Source: Prevotella sp.
GTDB taxonomy: Bacteria; Bacteroidota; Bacteroidia; Bacteroidales; Bacteroidaceae
Length of the DNA stretch: 64,000 nt
Direction of reading: 5' to 3'
NCBI GenBank assembly: GCA_017619755.1
Contig: JAFZRU010000016.1
Coordinates: 1 to 64,000 of the forward strand
Shown: positions 8,791 through 17,900 of the stretch, piece after piece
Layout: each line of letters starts with the position of its first letter
Position numbering within the stretch: position 1 is the first letter of the stretch
Position numbers and translations under genes: made by a program
The notes under the pieces: generated by a model
Database searches by the model: none
Told to the model about the DNA's origin: nothing
What the model saw: the letters and a program-made list of their open reading frames with translations, nothing else

Positions 8791-11700
8791 TTACTCCTCT
8801 ATTTCCAAGGATGAGGTGTTGAGGGAGTTGACGTCTGTATTGTCTTCTCCTGTTGCTACAAAGTAGCAGTTGAAAGGTTTCACGGTTGCTTTTCCCTTTA
8901 CAAACTTTGCCCCTTGTGCATCAAGTGTGTAAATGTTGGACAAGGTGGTGCCGCCGTAAGATCCTCTGAAATTGAAGGCGCTTGAAGCGGCTACGGTGAT
9001 AGGTTCCTCATACACCAAGACATTTTTGGCAGCAAAGACAATATTCTTTCCTACAAGATTGTATTGCTCACCCCACTTGCTGCTGGGCACAGTAAATAAA
9101 TAAGGTGTATTGGCCTTGATTTCTTTTACGTAGTCGAAACATACGGTGGAGTTTCCCTGCAGGGCAGCATACTCTTTGAGCCAGAATTGCTTTCCCTCAT
9201 CAGTCTTTGAGCGGAACCAGTCGATGGCTTTATTGTCACATTTGACCGATGTAGGTGCGAATGGTATGACAACGGTCTGCCAACCACCCACTCCATTGCG
9301 TGGCAATCCCATGGAAGGTTTGAGGGTTAACGAGATGTCATTGGCGGTGAAACGGTTTTTGACAAACATAGGCTCGCCGTAAGTGAGCGTAATGCTTGTC
9401 GCCTGCTTTCCCTTAACAACATTCTTACCCGTCAGTCCTGCGGGTTGTGTGTCGGAAGGACCGAGATAATAGATGGCGTTCTTTGCCGTATTGGGTACCA
9501 CCTTCTTGACTGTGGAAGTGGTTCCGGTAAAGTCCACTGAAAGGGCATCTGCAGGAATGGTGATGGTGGCATCTGGCACGTAAGCATTGGTCATTTCCCC
9601 AGTTTTGTCATAGCACATCACACCGTATGTCACCTTGAGGCCGACGACATAAGACGTAGAGGTCCAAAAAGCATCGTTGGCATCGAAAAAGAAGAAACCG
9701 TAAGAGGCGGATGGATTCAGACCCTCGAACTTGAATTCAAGGTCTGCCGTACCTCCTGCAGGTATTTCCATATACTTGAACGACTCTTTTTCCATTCCCA
9801 CCCATTTTCCTCTTGAGGAATTATAAGTGCAGAGTTTAACCTTGAGAATGCCAGCAAAGGTGCTTGACGCGCTGTTTTTCACCTTGACGGTTCCTTCGAG
9901 GGTTGTACCAATGACTTTTTTCGAGGAGAGGAGGTGCTTGTAGGTAACACCAGCGGATGAGATTTTTTGGGAATATGAGCCATCGTTGATGGTGACGCTC
10001 GATGCACCAAAGATATCGGTGGCATTTGCGCCACTTGCCAACCATACATTATACTTGCCCTTGTACTTCGGCGTGAAATAGAGACATAAGGTCACTGTCT
10101 TTCCTGCCGGAACGTAAACGGGCAAGCTGGAAAGAGCGGAGCCCTTGGTAGTCGTCTGGCTTGCGTGGAGGTAAATCGTTCCGGAAAAATCATCCCCGTC
10201 GTTTTTCACGGCAACCTTGACCATCTGTTTGGCTCCCTTGGTCTTGGCCCCGGGATACTCGATGCTGGCAATAGACAGTTCTGGTTGAGCCGTTTTCAGA
10301 GATGCCGTGAGTGAACTGGTACTTGCATAATAGCAAGAGAGGTAAGTGCCGGACGTTGATTGTTGGCACATCTGCCAGTCTCCACCCTTAATTTTGCTAA
10401 TGGGGTATATGTTGTAATAGGACTTTGTCGCGAGTTTTTTGGCAGAGAAGTCGCTTGCGCTGAGGGTGTAAGAGATGGCTCCCGATGTAGCGCCGCTTGC
10501 AATGGCAGCCTCTCCCTTTGTCCACTGCTTCAGCACTTGGATGTTCCCGTCTTCGTCCACGTAACCGAGGCCGCATGTGAAAGAGTTGTTGTTGGCAGTC
10601 TTGTTGGTGTAGGTGACCTTCAGCGTGTTGGAACTTGCAGTGAAGGAGTTGTTGATGGCGTAGAGCCAGGTGTTGTTGTCAACGTCGTTATATCCGTTTT
10701 TAGGCTGTAGGTTGAAGAAAGCCATAGCCTTGTAGAGAAAAGACATCCCACTTATGATACCGGCATCCTCTCCTGCATGGTCGTAAGGGTTGAGAACGGA
10801 GAGCGTGAAATACCCATCACACATGCCCGAATATCCCCAATTGACGTGGAAAAGGTCTCCTCCGTCGTATCCGTCGATGACGAAGAGGTGTCCTTTGTTA
10901 GCTTCCTTTCCACAGAAATACACGACGGGCCTTCCCTGCTCAAGTTCGGAGACAATCATATTCTTCCATTGCTCATAGGTGAAATTGGATCTCACCTTGT
11001 AGGTGCTGTTGGCAAATCCGAAATAGGTGGTGAGGTATGAGCCAATGGTTTGGAAAGGTGTTGAAGTGTAATCAGTAGCAAATGTCGATTTGAGTGCTGC
11101 AGCCACATAATACAGCAAGTTGGCCACGTTGGTTTTCTGTGCTGATGTGACAGTTCCATCCAACACGTCAAACATATTGTTCCAATTTAGTGCGGTTCCC
11201 GCATTGATGGCGGAAGACTTCACCCCCCCGCTGGTGTATGCAGGAATGGTGGTGGAGAGTTTGGCCGCCATTCTGTTCCTGTAGTAATACAGCACTTGTG
11301 AGACTGCGACGGAGATGCAACCCACGAGGCAGTGTGTCCCACTGACAGTTGGTGTTGAGGAATAGAAGGGGTCTCTCTGTCCCCATTTGGCCGTGACGAG
11401 GGGTTGGATGGCCGTTGAAGTAGGCGTATTTGTCCTTGCCATACCCGTGTATTCCTTTTCAGTGATTCCCATGGCATCGAGACATTTCATCTCCTCCGCA
11501 TAGCCTTGCATCATCTCTCCAGCAGCGGTTTGTTCCTCCGCCTGCAGGTCATAGTGCCCCTGCTCTGAGTAACCGAGAATGTTTTGTGCCCTGTCGTCTC
11601 CTGAGATGATGACGAAACCTCCGTTCTCACCATTGTTGACGACGTAGTAGGCAGGTGTTCCATCTTGGATAGCCGGTCCTTCACTGATGGTTAATAGTTC

Positions 11701-11838
11701 ACTGTCCACATGGACTCCCCTTCCCTGCAGGAACGCCTGTGCCTGCAGGTATGCAATGTCCTTGGTGACTGGTGCCGCCATTGTTTGCAACGCTGTTACC
11801 GTTACGACGGCCATTGTAAGCAAAAATTTACTTTTCAT
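8791..11838 (-). CDS. secreted C10 (streptopain-type) cysteine protease
   Basis: A 1015-residue SpeB/interpain-like protease. Signal peptide is about 1-22. A Spi-type inhibitory propeptide follows (residues 23-130, YYVVNN...GGFVIISGDDRAQNILGYS), then the C10 catalytic domain from about 148 (VTAKWGQRDPFY). Catalytic Cys174 lies in HCLVGCISVAVSQV and catalytic His317 in KGHLFVIDGYD, followed by HVNWGYSG. The remaining 600 residues are Ig-like or adhesin-like repeats (KTKGAKQMVKVAVKNDGD and similar) with no clear sorting tail. It is the last gene of the minus-strand run that begins with alpha-2-macroglobulin, 25 nt after ispH. Probably a surface or secreted protease. Confidence 0.92.
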   Translation of the reverse strand: MKSKFLLTMAVVTVTALQTMAAPVTKDIAYLQAQAFLQGRGVHVDSELLTISEGPAIQDGTPAYYVVNNGENGGFVIISGDDRAQNILGYSEQGHYDLQAEEQTAAGEMMQGYAEEMKCLDAMGITEKEYTGMARTNTPTSTAIQPLVTAKWGQRDPFYSSTPTVSGTHCLVGCISVAVSQVLYYYRNRMAAKLSTTIPAYTSGGVKSSAINAGTALNWNNMFDVLDGTVTSAQKTNVANLLYYVAAALKSTFATDYTSTPFQTIGSYLTTYFGFANSTYKVRSNFTYEQWKNMIVSELEQGRPVVYFCGKEANKGHLFVIDGYDGGDLFHVNWGYSGMCDGYFTLSVLNPYDHAGEDAGIISGMSFLYKAMAFFNLQPKNGYNDVDNNTWLYAINNSFTASSNTLKVTYTNKTANNNSFTCGLGYVDEDGNIQVLKQWTKGEAAIASGATSGAISYTLSASDFSAKKLATKSYYNIYPISKIKGGDWQMCQQSTSGTYLSCYYASTSSLTASLKTAQPELSIASIEYPGAKTKGAKQMVKVAVKNDGDDFSGTIYLHASQTTTKGSALSSLPVYVPAGKTVTLCLYFTPKYKGKYNVWLASGANATDIFGASSVTINDGSYSQKISSAGVTYKHLLSSKKVIGTTLEGTVKVKNSASSTFAGILKVKLCTYNSSRGKWVGMEKESFKYMEIPAGGTADLEFKFEGLNPSASYGFFFFDANDAFWTSTSYVVGLKVTYGVMCYDKTGEMTNAYVPDATITIPADALSVDFTGTTSTVKKVVPNTAKNAIYYLGPSDTQPAGLTGKNVVKGKQATSITLTYGEPMFVKNRFTANDISLTLKPSMGLPRNGVGGWQTVVIPFAPTSVKCDNKAIDWFRSKTDEGKQFWLKEYAALQGNSTVCFDYVKEIKANTPYLFTVPSSKWGEQYNLVGKNIVFAAKNVLVYEEPITVAASSAFNFRGSYGGTTLSNIYTLDAQGAKFVKGKATVKPFNCYFVATGEDNTDVNSLNTSSLEIEE

Positions 11839-11863
11839 AAAAGATTAGTTATTGATGATAATG

Positions 11864-12730
11864 TTAAATAATTTCTTTTTGGTGATTGATGATGTACGAC
11901 TTGCACTCCTCCATAAGCCATTTGGGCGTGCTTGTAGCACCGCAAATTCCCACGGTGGCGGCTCCTTTAGTCCAATCCAGATTGATTTCCTCCGCCGCCT
12001 CCACTTGGTGAGAGTTGGGATTGACTTTCTTGCATTCGTTGAAGAGGACCTTACCGTTGCTGCTCTTCCCCCCCGATACGAAAAGAACGAGGTCGTGCTT
12101 TTTGGCAAACATGGCGATGTTGGTTATTCTGTTGGCCACTTGCCTACAAATGGTGTCGAAGCTGTTGAAAGTGGCATTCTCCCCAATGTGCTGCCTGATA
12201 TAGTGAATGATATGGTGGTACTCCTCGATGGACTTGGTTGTTTGTGAATAAAGGTAGATGTCCCTGTTGAAGTCGAGTTTCTCCACATCGTCGATGTTTT
12301 CCACGACGATGGCCTTGTTGTTGGTCTGCCCCACCAGTCCGAGAACCTCTGCATGCCCGTTTTTGCCAAAGATGACGATTTGTGCATCAGGGTTGGCGTT
12401 GAACTGCTTTTTAATTCTTTTTTGAAGTTGCAGCACGACGGGGCAGGTGGTGTCCACGATTTCCACGTTGTTGCTTCTCGCCACGTCGTAAGTTTCGGGG
12501 GGTTCCCCATGGGCTCTGAACATGACTTTGACATCCTTGAGAGCCTTGAGGTCATTGTGGTTGATGGTGACCAAGCCCATCTGCCTGAGTCTCTCGCACT
12601 CCATCCCATTGTGCACGATGTCTCCCAGGCAGTACAACGTTTTCTCTTCGGCGAGTTTTTCCTCCGCCTTGTTGATGGCGGTGGTCACTCCGAAACAGAA
12701 GCCGCTTTGGTTGTCAATTTCTATGTTCAT
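11864..12730 (-). CDS. ispH: 4-hydroxy-3-methylbut-2-enyl diphosphate reductase
   Basis: A 288-residue IspH, the last enzyme of the MEP isoprenoid pathway, which reduces HMBPP to IPP and DMAPP with a 4Fe-4S cluster. The three cluster cysteines are C12 (SGFCFGV), C96 (DTTCPVV) and C195 (DTICRQVANR). FRAHGEPP and GICGATSTPKWLMEE are the expected substrate-site blocks. It starts 4 nt after the stop of the upstream meaB gene. Confidence 0.96.
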   Translation of the reverse strand: MNIEIDNQSGFCFGVTTAINKAEEKLAEEKTLYCLGDIVHNGMECERLRQMGLVTINHNDLKALKDVKVMFRAHGEPPETYDVARSNNVEIVDTTCPVVLQLQKRIKKQFNANPDAQIVIFGKNGHAEVLGLVGQTNNKAIVVENIDDVEKLDFNRDIYLYSQTTKSIEEYHHIIHYIRQHIGENATFNSFDTICRQVANRITNIAMFAKKHDLVLFVSGGKSSNGKVLFNECKKVNPNSHQVEAAEEINLDWTKGAATVGICGATSTPKWLMEECKSYIINHQKEII

Positions 12731-12734
12731 GAAT

Positions 12735-13850
12735 TCAACGTTTCTTGTTGTTGTTACTCAGTTGCTTGAAATAGTTGTCGAGCAGCATGCCGGCTGCGGC
12801 GAAGGACGTTTGCTCTCCTGCCAATACGCTGTTTTCCGCTTTCGCAAGTTTTTCCTCCATTCCTTGTGCGTGGTAGAAGTTGTTGCGTAGTTGCTCGTTG
12901 ATGGTTTCATACATCCAATACTTGCTCTGCTCGTTTCTCCTATAATCGAAATACCCGTTATTCTTGACAAAGTCAAGGTATTGATAGACCATGTCCCACA
13001 CCTCCTTGATGCCGGTACCATAGAATCCACTATAGCAAAGCACCTTTGGTATCCATCCGCTGTCGGGCATGGGGAAGAAATGGAGTGCGTTTCTGAAATT
13101 TGTAGCGGCCATTTGGCATTTATCTACATTGTTTCCATCGCACTTGTTGATGATGATGCCATCGGCGATTTCCATAATTCCCCTTTTGATGCCCTGTAGT
13201 TCATCACCCGTTCCGGCAAGTTGTATGAGGAGGAAGAAGTCCACCATGGAGTGGCATGCCGTCTCGCTCTGCCCCACGCCTACTGTTTCTACGAAGATTT
13301 TGTCATATCCGGCCGCCTCGCAAAGGATGATGGTTTCCCTGGTCTTCCTGGCCACACCTCCAAGAGAGCCGGCTGTTGGGCTTGGCCTGATGAAAGCCTC
13401 TGGCCTGGTGGAGAGTTTCTCCATCCTTGTCTTGTCTCCGAGGATGCTTCCCTTCGACCTCTCGCTGCTGGGGTCAATGGCGAGGACGGCGAGTTTGCCT
13501 CCTCTTGTGTCGAGGACATGGCATCCGAAATTGTCGATGGATGTGCTTTTACCTGCTCCCGGCACACCGCTAATTCCCACTCTGACGGACTTGCCGCTGA
13601 ACGGGAGGCATTTTTCAATGACCTCCTGTGCCTTGGCCTGGTGCTCAGGATTGACACTTTCCACGAGAGTAACAGCCTGGCTGAGGATGGTGACATCACC
13701 TTTGACGATGCCTTCCACCATTTCCGCAGTGGTGAAGACCCTTCTCTTGAAGCGGCTTCTTTTGAGATATGGGTTGATGATGGCCGGCTGCTCCACCCCG
13801 GAGTTGACCGTCAGTCCTTTGTATTCCTTGCTGTTTTCAGGATGTTCCAT
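12735..13850 (-). CDS. meaB: methylmalonyl-CoA mutase-associated GTPase MeaB
   Basis: A 371-residue G3E-type GTPase (MeaB/ArgK) that protects and reloads the B12-dependent methylmalonyl-CoA mutase. The P-loop is GVPGAGKS at 95-102; LAIDPSSERSKGSILGDKTRM is the characteristic block after it, then the switch region ETVGVGQSE and NKCDGNN for guanine recognition. The mutase genes are not in this window. It lies between DUF1573 (22 nt gap) and ispH (4 nt gap). Confidence 0.93.
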   Translation of the reverse strand: MEHPENSKEYKGLTVNSGVEQPAIINPYLKRSRFKRRVFTTAEMVEGIVKGDVTILSQAVTLVESVNPEHQAKAQEVIEKCLPFSGKSVRVGISGVPGAGKSTSIDNFGCHVLDTRGGKLAVLAIDPSSERSKGSILGDKTRMEKLSTRPEAFIRPSPTAGSLGGVARKTRETIILCEAAGYDKIFVETVGVGQSETACHSMVDFFLLIQLAGTGDELQGIKRGIMEIADGIIINKCDGNNVDKCQMAATNFRNALHFFPMPDSGWIPKVLCYSGFYGTGIKEVWDMVYQYLDFVKNNGYFDYRRNEQSKYWMYETINEQLRNNFYHAQGMEEKLAKAENSVLAGEQTSFAAAGMLLDNYFKQLSNNNKKR

Positions 13851-13872
13851 AACATCTATTATATGATAGTAT

Positions 13873-14958
13873 TTATTTCACGTTGATATCCACAATGACT
13901 TTTTGGTTTTTGGGGTCGTTGGTGATGAGCAGTATTTTAGGCTGTCTTTTCACCCCCTTGATGACCTTTTGGTCGGCAGTGACCTTGAGTTTTGCAGTTT
14001 GTCCGGGTTGGATGACATTGTTACTCAAGTCGATGACCAGCCCTTCAGTGAACATCTGCACTTTGGAGATTTCCAAGTCAGTCCTTCCAAGGTTCTCGAT
14101 GACCAATGTTCCTTTCTTCTTCTTTTTCCCTTCGAACTCCCCGAGGTCGAGGTTGGTGCTGGAGATTTTCATTTTGGGCATGTATGCGAGCTGCTGGTCT
14201 GTGACTTGCCCCATGGAAGGCAGGAGGATGGATGTGACATGTATCTCCTTATCCTGCGTTGGCTTCTCTCCTGCATTGAAGGCGAGGAAGACGGAGGCTT
14301 GCTCCAGTCCGTAGTCCTCCAATTTGTTGGTCATGAGGGTGAGCCTAAGCACCGCCGACTTGCCCGGTTGTATTTCCGAAGGCGACACGTCGGCCTTGAG
14401 GTATTTGGGCAGCTGCAAGACAACCGGTTTTGCCATTTCGCTCGAAGTGTTGAGCAGGTGTATCTCCGCAGCAGGGTTTTCCCCTTTCATCACATCGTCG
14501 AAGAACACCTCCCTTGTGTCGGTCTTGAGTTTTCCCATCACAAACTGGTAATCTCCTCCGTAATCTTTCAGTTCCTCCACGACCACCCCCTTGATGGTGA
14601 GCGTGAAGGGCAGTGAAGCGCCTTTGGTGAACACGTCGATGTATTTCTCGAAATGCCCCATTTGCTTGGCGTCGTAGGTGGCCGTGATGACGAAGGGTTT
14701 GTTCTCCGTGATTATTCCCTTTGGGTAGTTGACACTGGTGCATCCGCAGCTGGTCTCCACATCCTTGATGGTCACGGTCCCCTTTCCGAGGTTGGTGATT
14801 TCGAAATGCACGGTGACAGGTTTTCTGAATAGGACTTGTCCGCAGTCAATGACTTGGTTGGGTGTGGAAAGCACTTGTGCTGCCATCCATCCCGGGGTGG
14901 CTGCCAGTGTCATGGCCATTGTCAATGCAGCGATTATTCGTCCTGTCTTCCTTCCCAT
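13873..14958 (-). CDS. secreted DUF1573 domain protein
   Basis: A 361-residue exported protein. The start at 14958 (MGRKTGRIIAALTMAMTLAATP) gives a signal peptide and 4 nt spacing from the alpha-2-macroglobulin stop; a longer open frame would overlap that gene. Residues after about 35 hold a DUF1573 Ig-like domain (VIDCGQVLFRKPVTVHFEITNLGKG...DVETSCGCTSVNYPKG) and two later Ig-like stretches (FDDVMKG..., LDLGEFEGKKKKKGTLVIENLG). Members are periplasmic or surface proteins of unknown role in Bacteroidetes. Confidence 0.85.
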   Translation of the reverse strand: MGRKTGRIIAALTMAMTLAATPGWMAAQVLSTPNQVIDCGQVLFRKPVTVHFEITNLGKGTVTIKDVETSCGCTSVNYPKGIITENKPFVITATYDAKQMGHFEKYIDVFTKGASLPFTLTIKGVVVEELKDYGGDYQFVMGKLKTDTREVFFDDVMKGENPAAEIHLLNTSSEMAKPVVLQLPKYLKADVSPSEIQPGKSAVLRLTLMTNKLEDYGLEQASVFLAFNAGEKPTQDKEIHVTSILLPSMGQVTDQQLAYMPKMKISSTNLDLGEFEGKKKKKGTLVIENLGRTDLEISKVQMFTEGLVIDLSNNVIQPGQTAKLKVTADQKVIKGVKRQPKILLITNDPKNQKVIVDINVK

Positions 14959-14962
14959 TGCA

Positions 14963-17900
14963 TTATTTGTTGACAACGACTTTGAGGGCTTTTGTAGTGG
15001 CGGCGAACTCCGGTGCGTAGGCACATTGTGCCTTGCACGTTCCCGTCAGGTATGTACCCTTTCTGTCGATGTAATATTCAGTCTCCACCACGTGTGTTCC
15101 TTTGGCGAGGTGGTCGAAATAGTAGTTGGTGGTATTGTCTTTGTTGGCGATGAAGCATCCTCGGTAGTATCCCGATGTCTGCTGGACAGGTTCCATGCAC
15201 GCCGCCCTCTTGTCCACGACTTCCACGAAATCGAGGTTTCTCTCCGCCTTGATGGTAATTCTGACAACCACCTTGTCACCGACGTTCAGAGTTCCGCTTT
15301 CTGTTCTCAGTTCCCTGGTGACCGCGATGCCAGCCTTGGAGTCCTCCACGTCCACGGCGTCCTGTGTGAACTGCGCATAAAGTGCTCCCCATGATGTTCC
15401 TTGGGATGTTTTCTCAACTGTGAGCGTTGTTTTCCCGGAAGCATCCATGGCGGTCTTCACATAGCCCAGTCCTGCAGTCGCCTCTGGTGTCTCCAGTGGT
15501 TGTCCGTCGATGGTGAGTTTTGTTTGCACGCTGCTGTCGAGACTTTGCTCATTGCCTTGCAGGAAGGCATAGATGGCATCGACACTGTTGATGGGTGTAT
15601 TCCACATCTGCGCCCTTTTCTGCTGCAACAGCCATCTCCTCATCTCGTCGATGGTTGTCGTGTTATCCGGCTGCAGTTGTTTGAAAGCCTCAATGGCCGC
15701 CACCTCCGTAGGTATGTTGTAGCTGCACCATGAGTAATACGCCTTCCTGGTGTCGTAATACCTTCCCATCTCCTCCGTAGCGATGGAATATTCATCGAGG
15801 CTTCTCATATATTGCCTTGCCTTTTCCTGCTTGTTGAAATAGGCCAGGATGACAGCAGCCCTTGCCTTGCCGTAGATGGTGAATTCCGTGGGCTTGCTCT
15901 CGAAGAGGTCGATGAGATATTTGATGGTGGCCTTCGTCTTCGCCGAAGGTTCCCTTGCGTCGAGCGCGTAGATGTAGAGGATGTGGAGGGCCGTTTCACT
16001 GGGCAACACCTTCAGCCCTTTCTTCTGCATCTTCCTCAGATAAGCCTCCTCCTCTGCCAGTTCCTTGTCCATAAAGGTGAAAGCCTTGTCGAGCATCTTC
16101 TTATTGTCGCTCCTCTTTCCCACCATATTGTTGAGCCTGACGAAGATTTCGCTCACTGCCACGGTCATGTAGGTGCTTCCCTGCATACCCTTCCACCAAG
16201 CCCAAGAGCCATCGGCGAGTTGCAGGTCCTTGAGTTTTTCAAGTGCCTTATCGATGCGTATGTTGATGGTTTGCTCATCGAAGAACTTGACGAGGCTTCT
16301 CTTCTGGCTTTCCTCCTTGTCTGCTGCTCCGACCCACGGTGTCTCGTTGAGCATGAGTTCCTTCAGTTCCTCGTTTTTGGCGAGGCTGCTTGCCATGGAG
16401 CCTTTGTCGCTGGTTTCCTCCCTCCATTTCATAACGGTCTGCTTGATGACCGGTGAGAGGTTGATGATGTGCTGCCCCAATGCGTTGGCATAATATGACG
16501 TGGCCTGTGTGATGGCGTTGTCGCTGTCACCAGCGGCCATGGTGGGCAGGGCTTGTATCATGAGCCAAGCGGGGTTGTTGGTGTACTCTATGGTGAGTTT
16601 TTCTCCCTCAACACCTTGGGGGAAGAGTTGTTGCAGGTTGAAAATAGATGTTTTCGGGCCGTTCTGCGTGAAGGGCACGGTGCGGGTGATGAGTTCCTTG
16701 GCAGGGAGTACAGGCAAGAAATGCTGCTCTCCGTCGGAAAAGCCCTCTCCCTTGGCGATGATGCGGCAAACGAGCAGTTTGGCCTCCCCCATCGGCTCAT
16801 AGTCGAAAGTAGCATTCGTGGTCTGATTGGCCTCCATCTCAAAGTTCATCTCTTGTGACCAAACCACCTCTTCAGTCTCTGCGTCAAGGAGTTGCATAGT
16901 AGCCTTTCCCTTCAGGCTTCGCTCTGTGGTGTTGACAATGCGCGTGGTGACTTGTGCCTTGTCTCCCAATCTGACAAATCGCGGCACGTTGGGCATCACC
17001 ATGACATCCTTCTTCGCCACTGTCTCCGCATTGATGAATCCGTGGTTGATTTCCTTGTCGGTGGCGAGCCCTATGAACTTCCATGTGGTGACGGCCTCGG
17101 GCAACTTGAACTTGAGCACGAGCCTCCCGTTCTCGTCGGCGGCAACCATGGGCATGAAGAAAGCCGTCTCGTCGAGATTCTCTCTCACTTGTACAAGCTC
17201 TTCTACTGCCTCTTCTTGTGCTTTCTCCTTTTTGACAACTTCATCTTTCTTTACGACAGGAGCCGTTAACTTCATCTCAGCATCCTCGGCGACGGCATCT
17301 GCCATGTCATCCATGTCACGGTTCAACACCCTGCTCTCGGCCATGACCATGGGCATGGGTTCCTCCATCTTCACCCCCTTCATTCTCCTCATGGCACTTC
17401 CCCCTGCTCTTGCATTCATGAAGAACCTGCCTTCGTACAAATTGAACAATGTGGGGTCGATGGATGTGAAATGCATCATCGGCACGCTTTTCAGCTTGAG
17501 TTCTGCGCTGCCTCCCATGGACACGTCGCCGAAGTTGAAGCCCCCCCACGAAGAAGATGGCGTGTTCACTCCCACAAGATCGTAGAAAGACCACGAATGT
17601 GATGCGATTTGGTCGAGCGACTTGTCATAAAGTGTCGCCATGAGTTGCACGTCTGCCGGTGTTCCATCGGGTTTTTCAGCCTTGAGGGTCCAGGTCTCCT
17701 CCTGTCCGGGTGTGAGTTTGTCCCTGAATGTCTCCCACGACAGAATAATGCGCTTGTCGGGCATGGGTTTTCTGATGGTATGTGTATGCGAATACAGCAC
17801 CCCTTCTTTCACCCATGCAAAGGTGATGAGGACGCCGGAACCATACTCCTTCTTGTAGGTCCATTTTCGTGTCTGGTTGGCATTGCTGAGTTTGAAGGCG

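Noticed and set aside
16500..16560. A thioester site in the alpha-2-macroglobulin
   Set aside because: The equivalent region reads GDSDNAITQ without the CxEQ motif, so no thioester should form.
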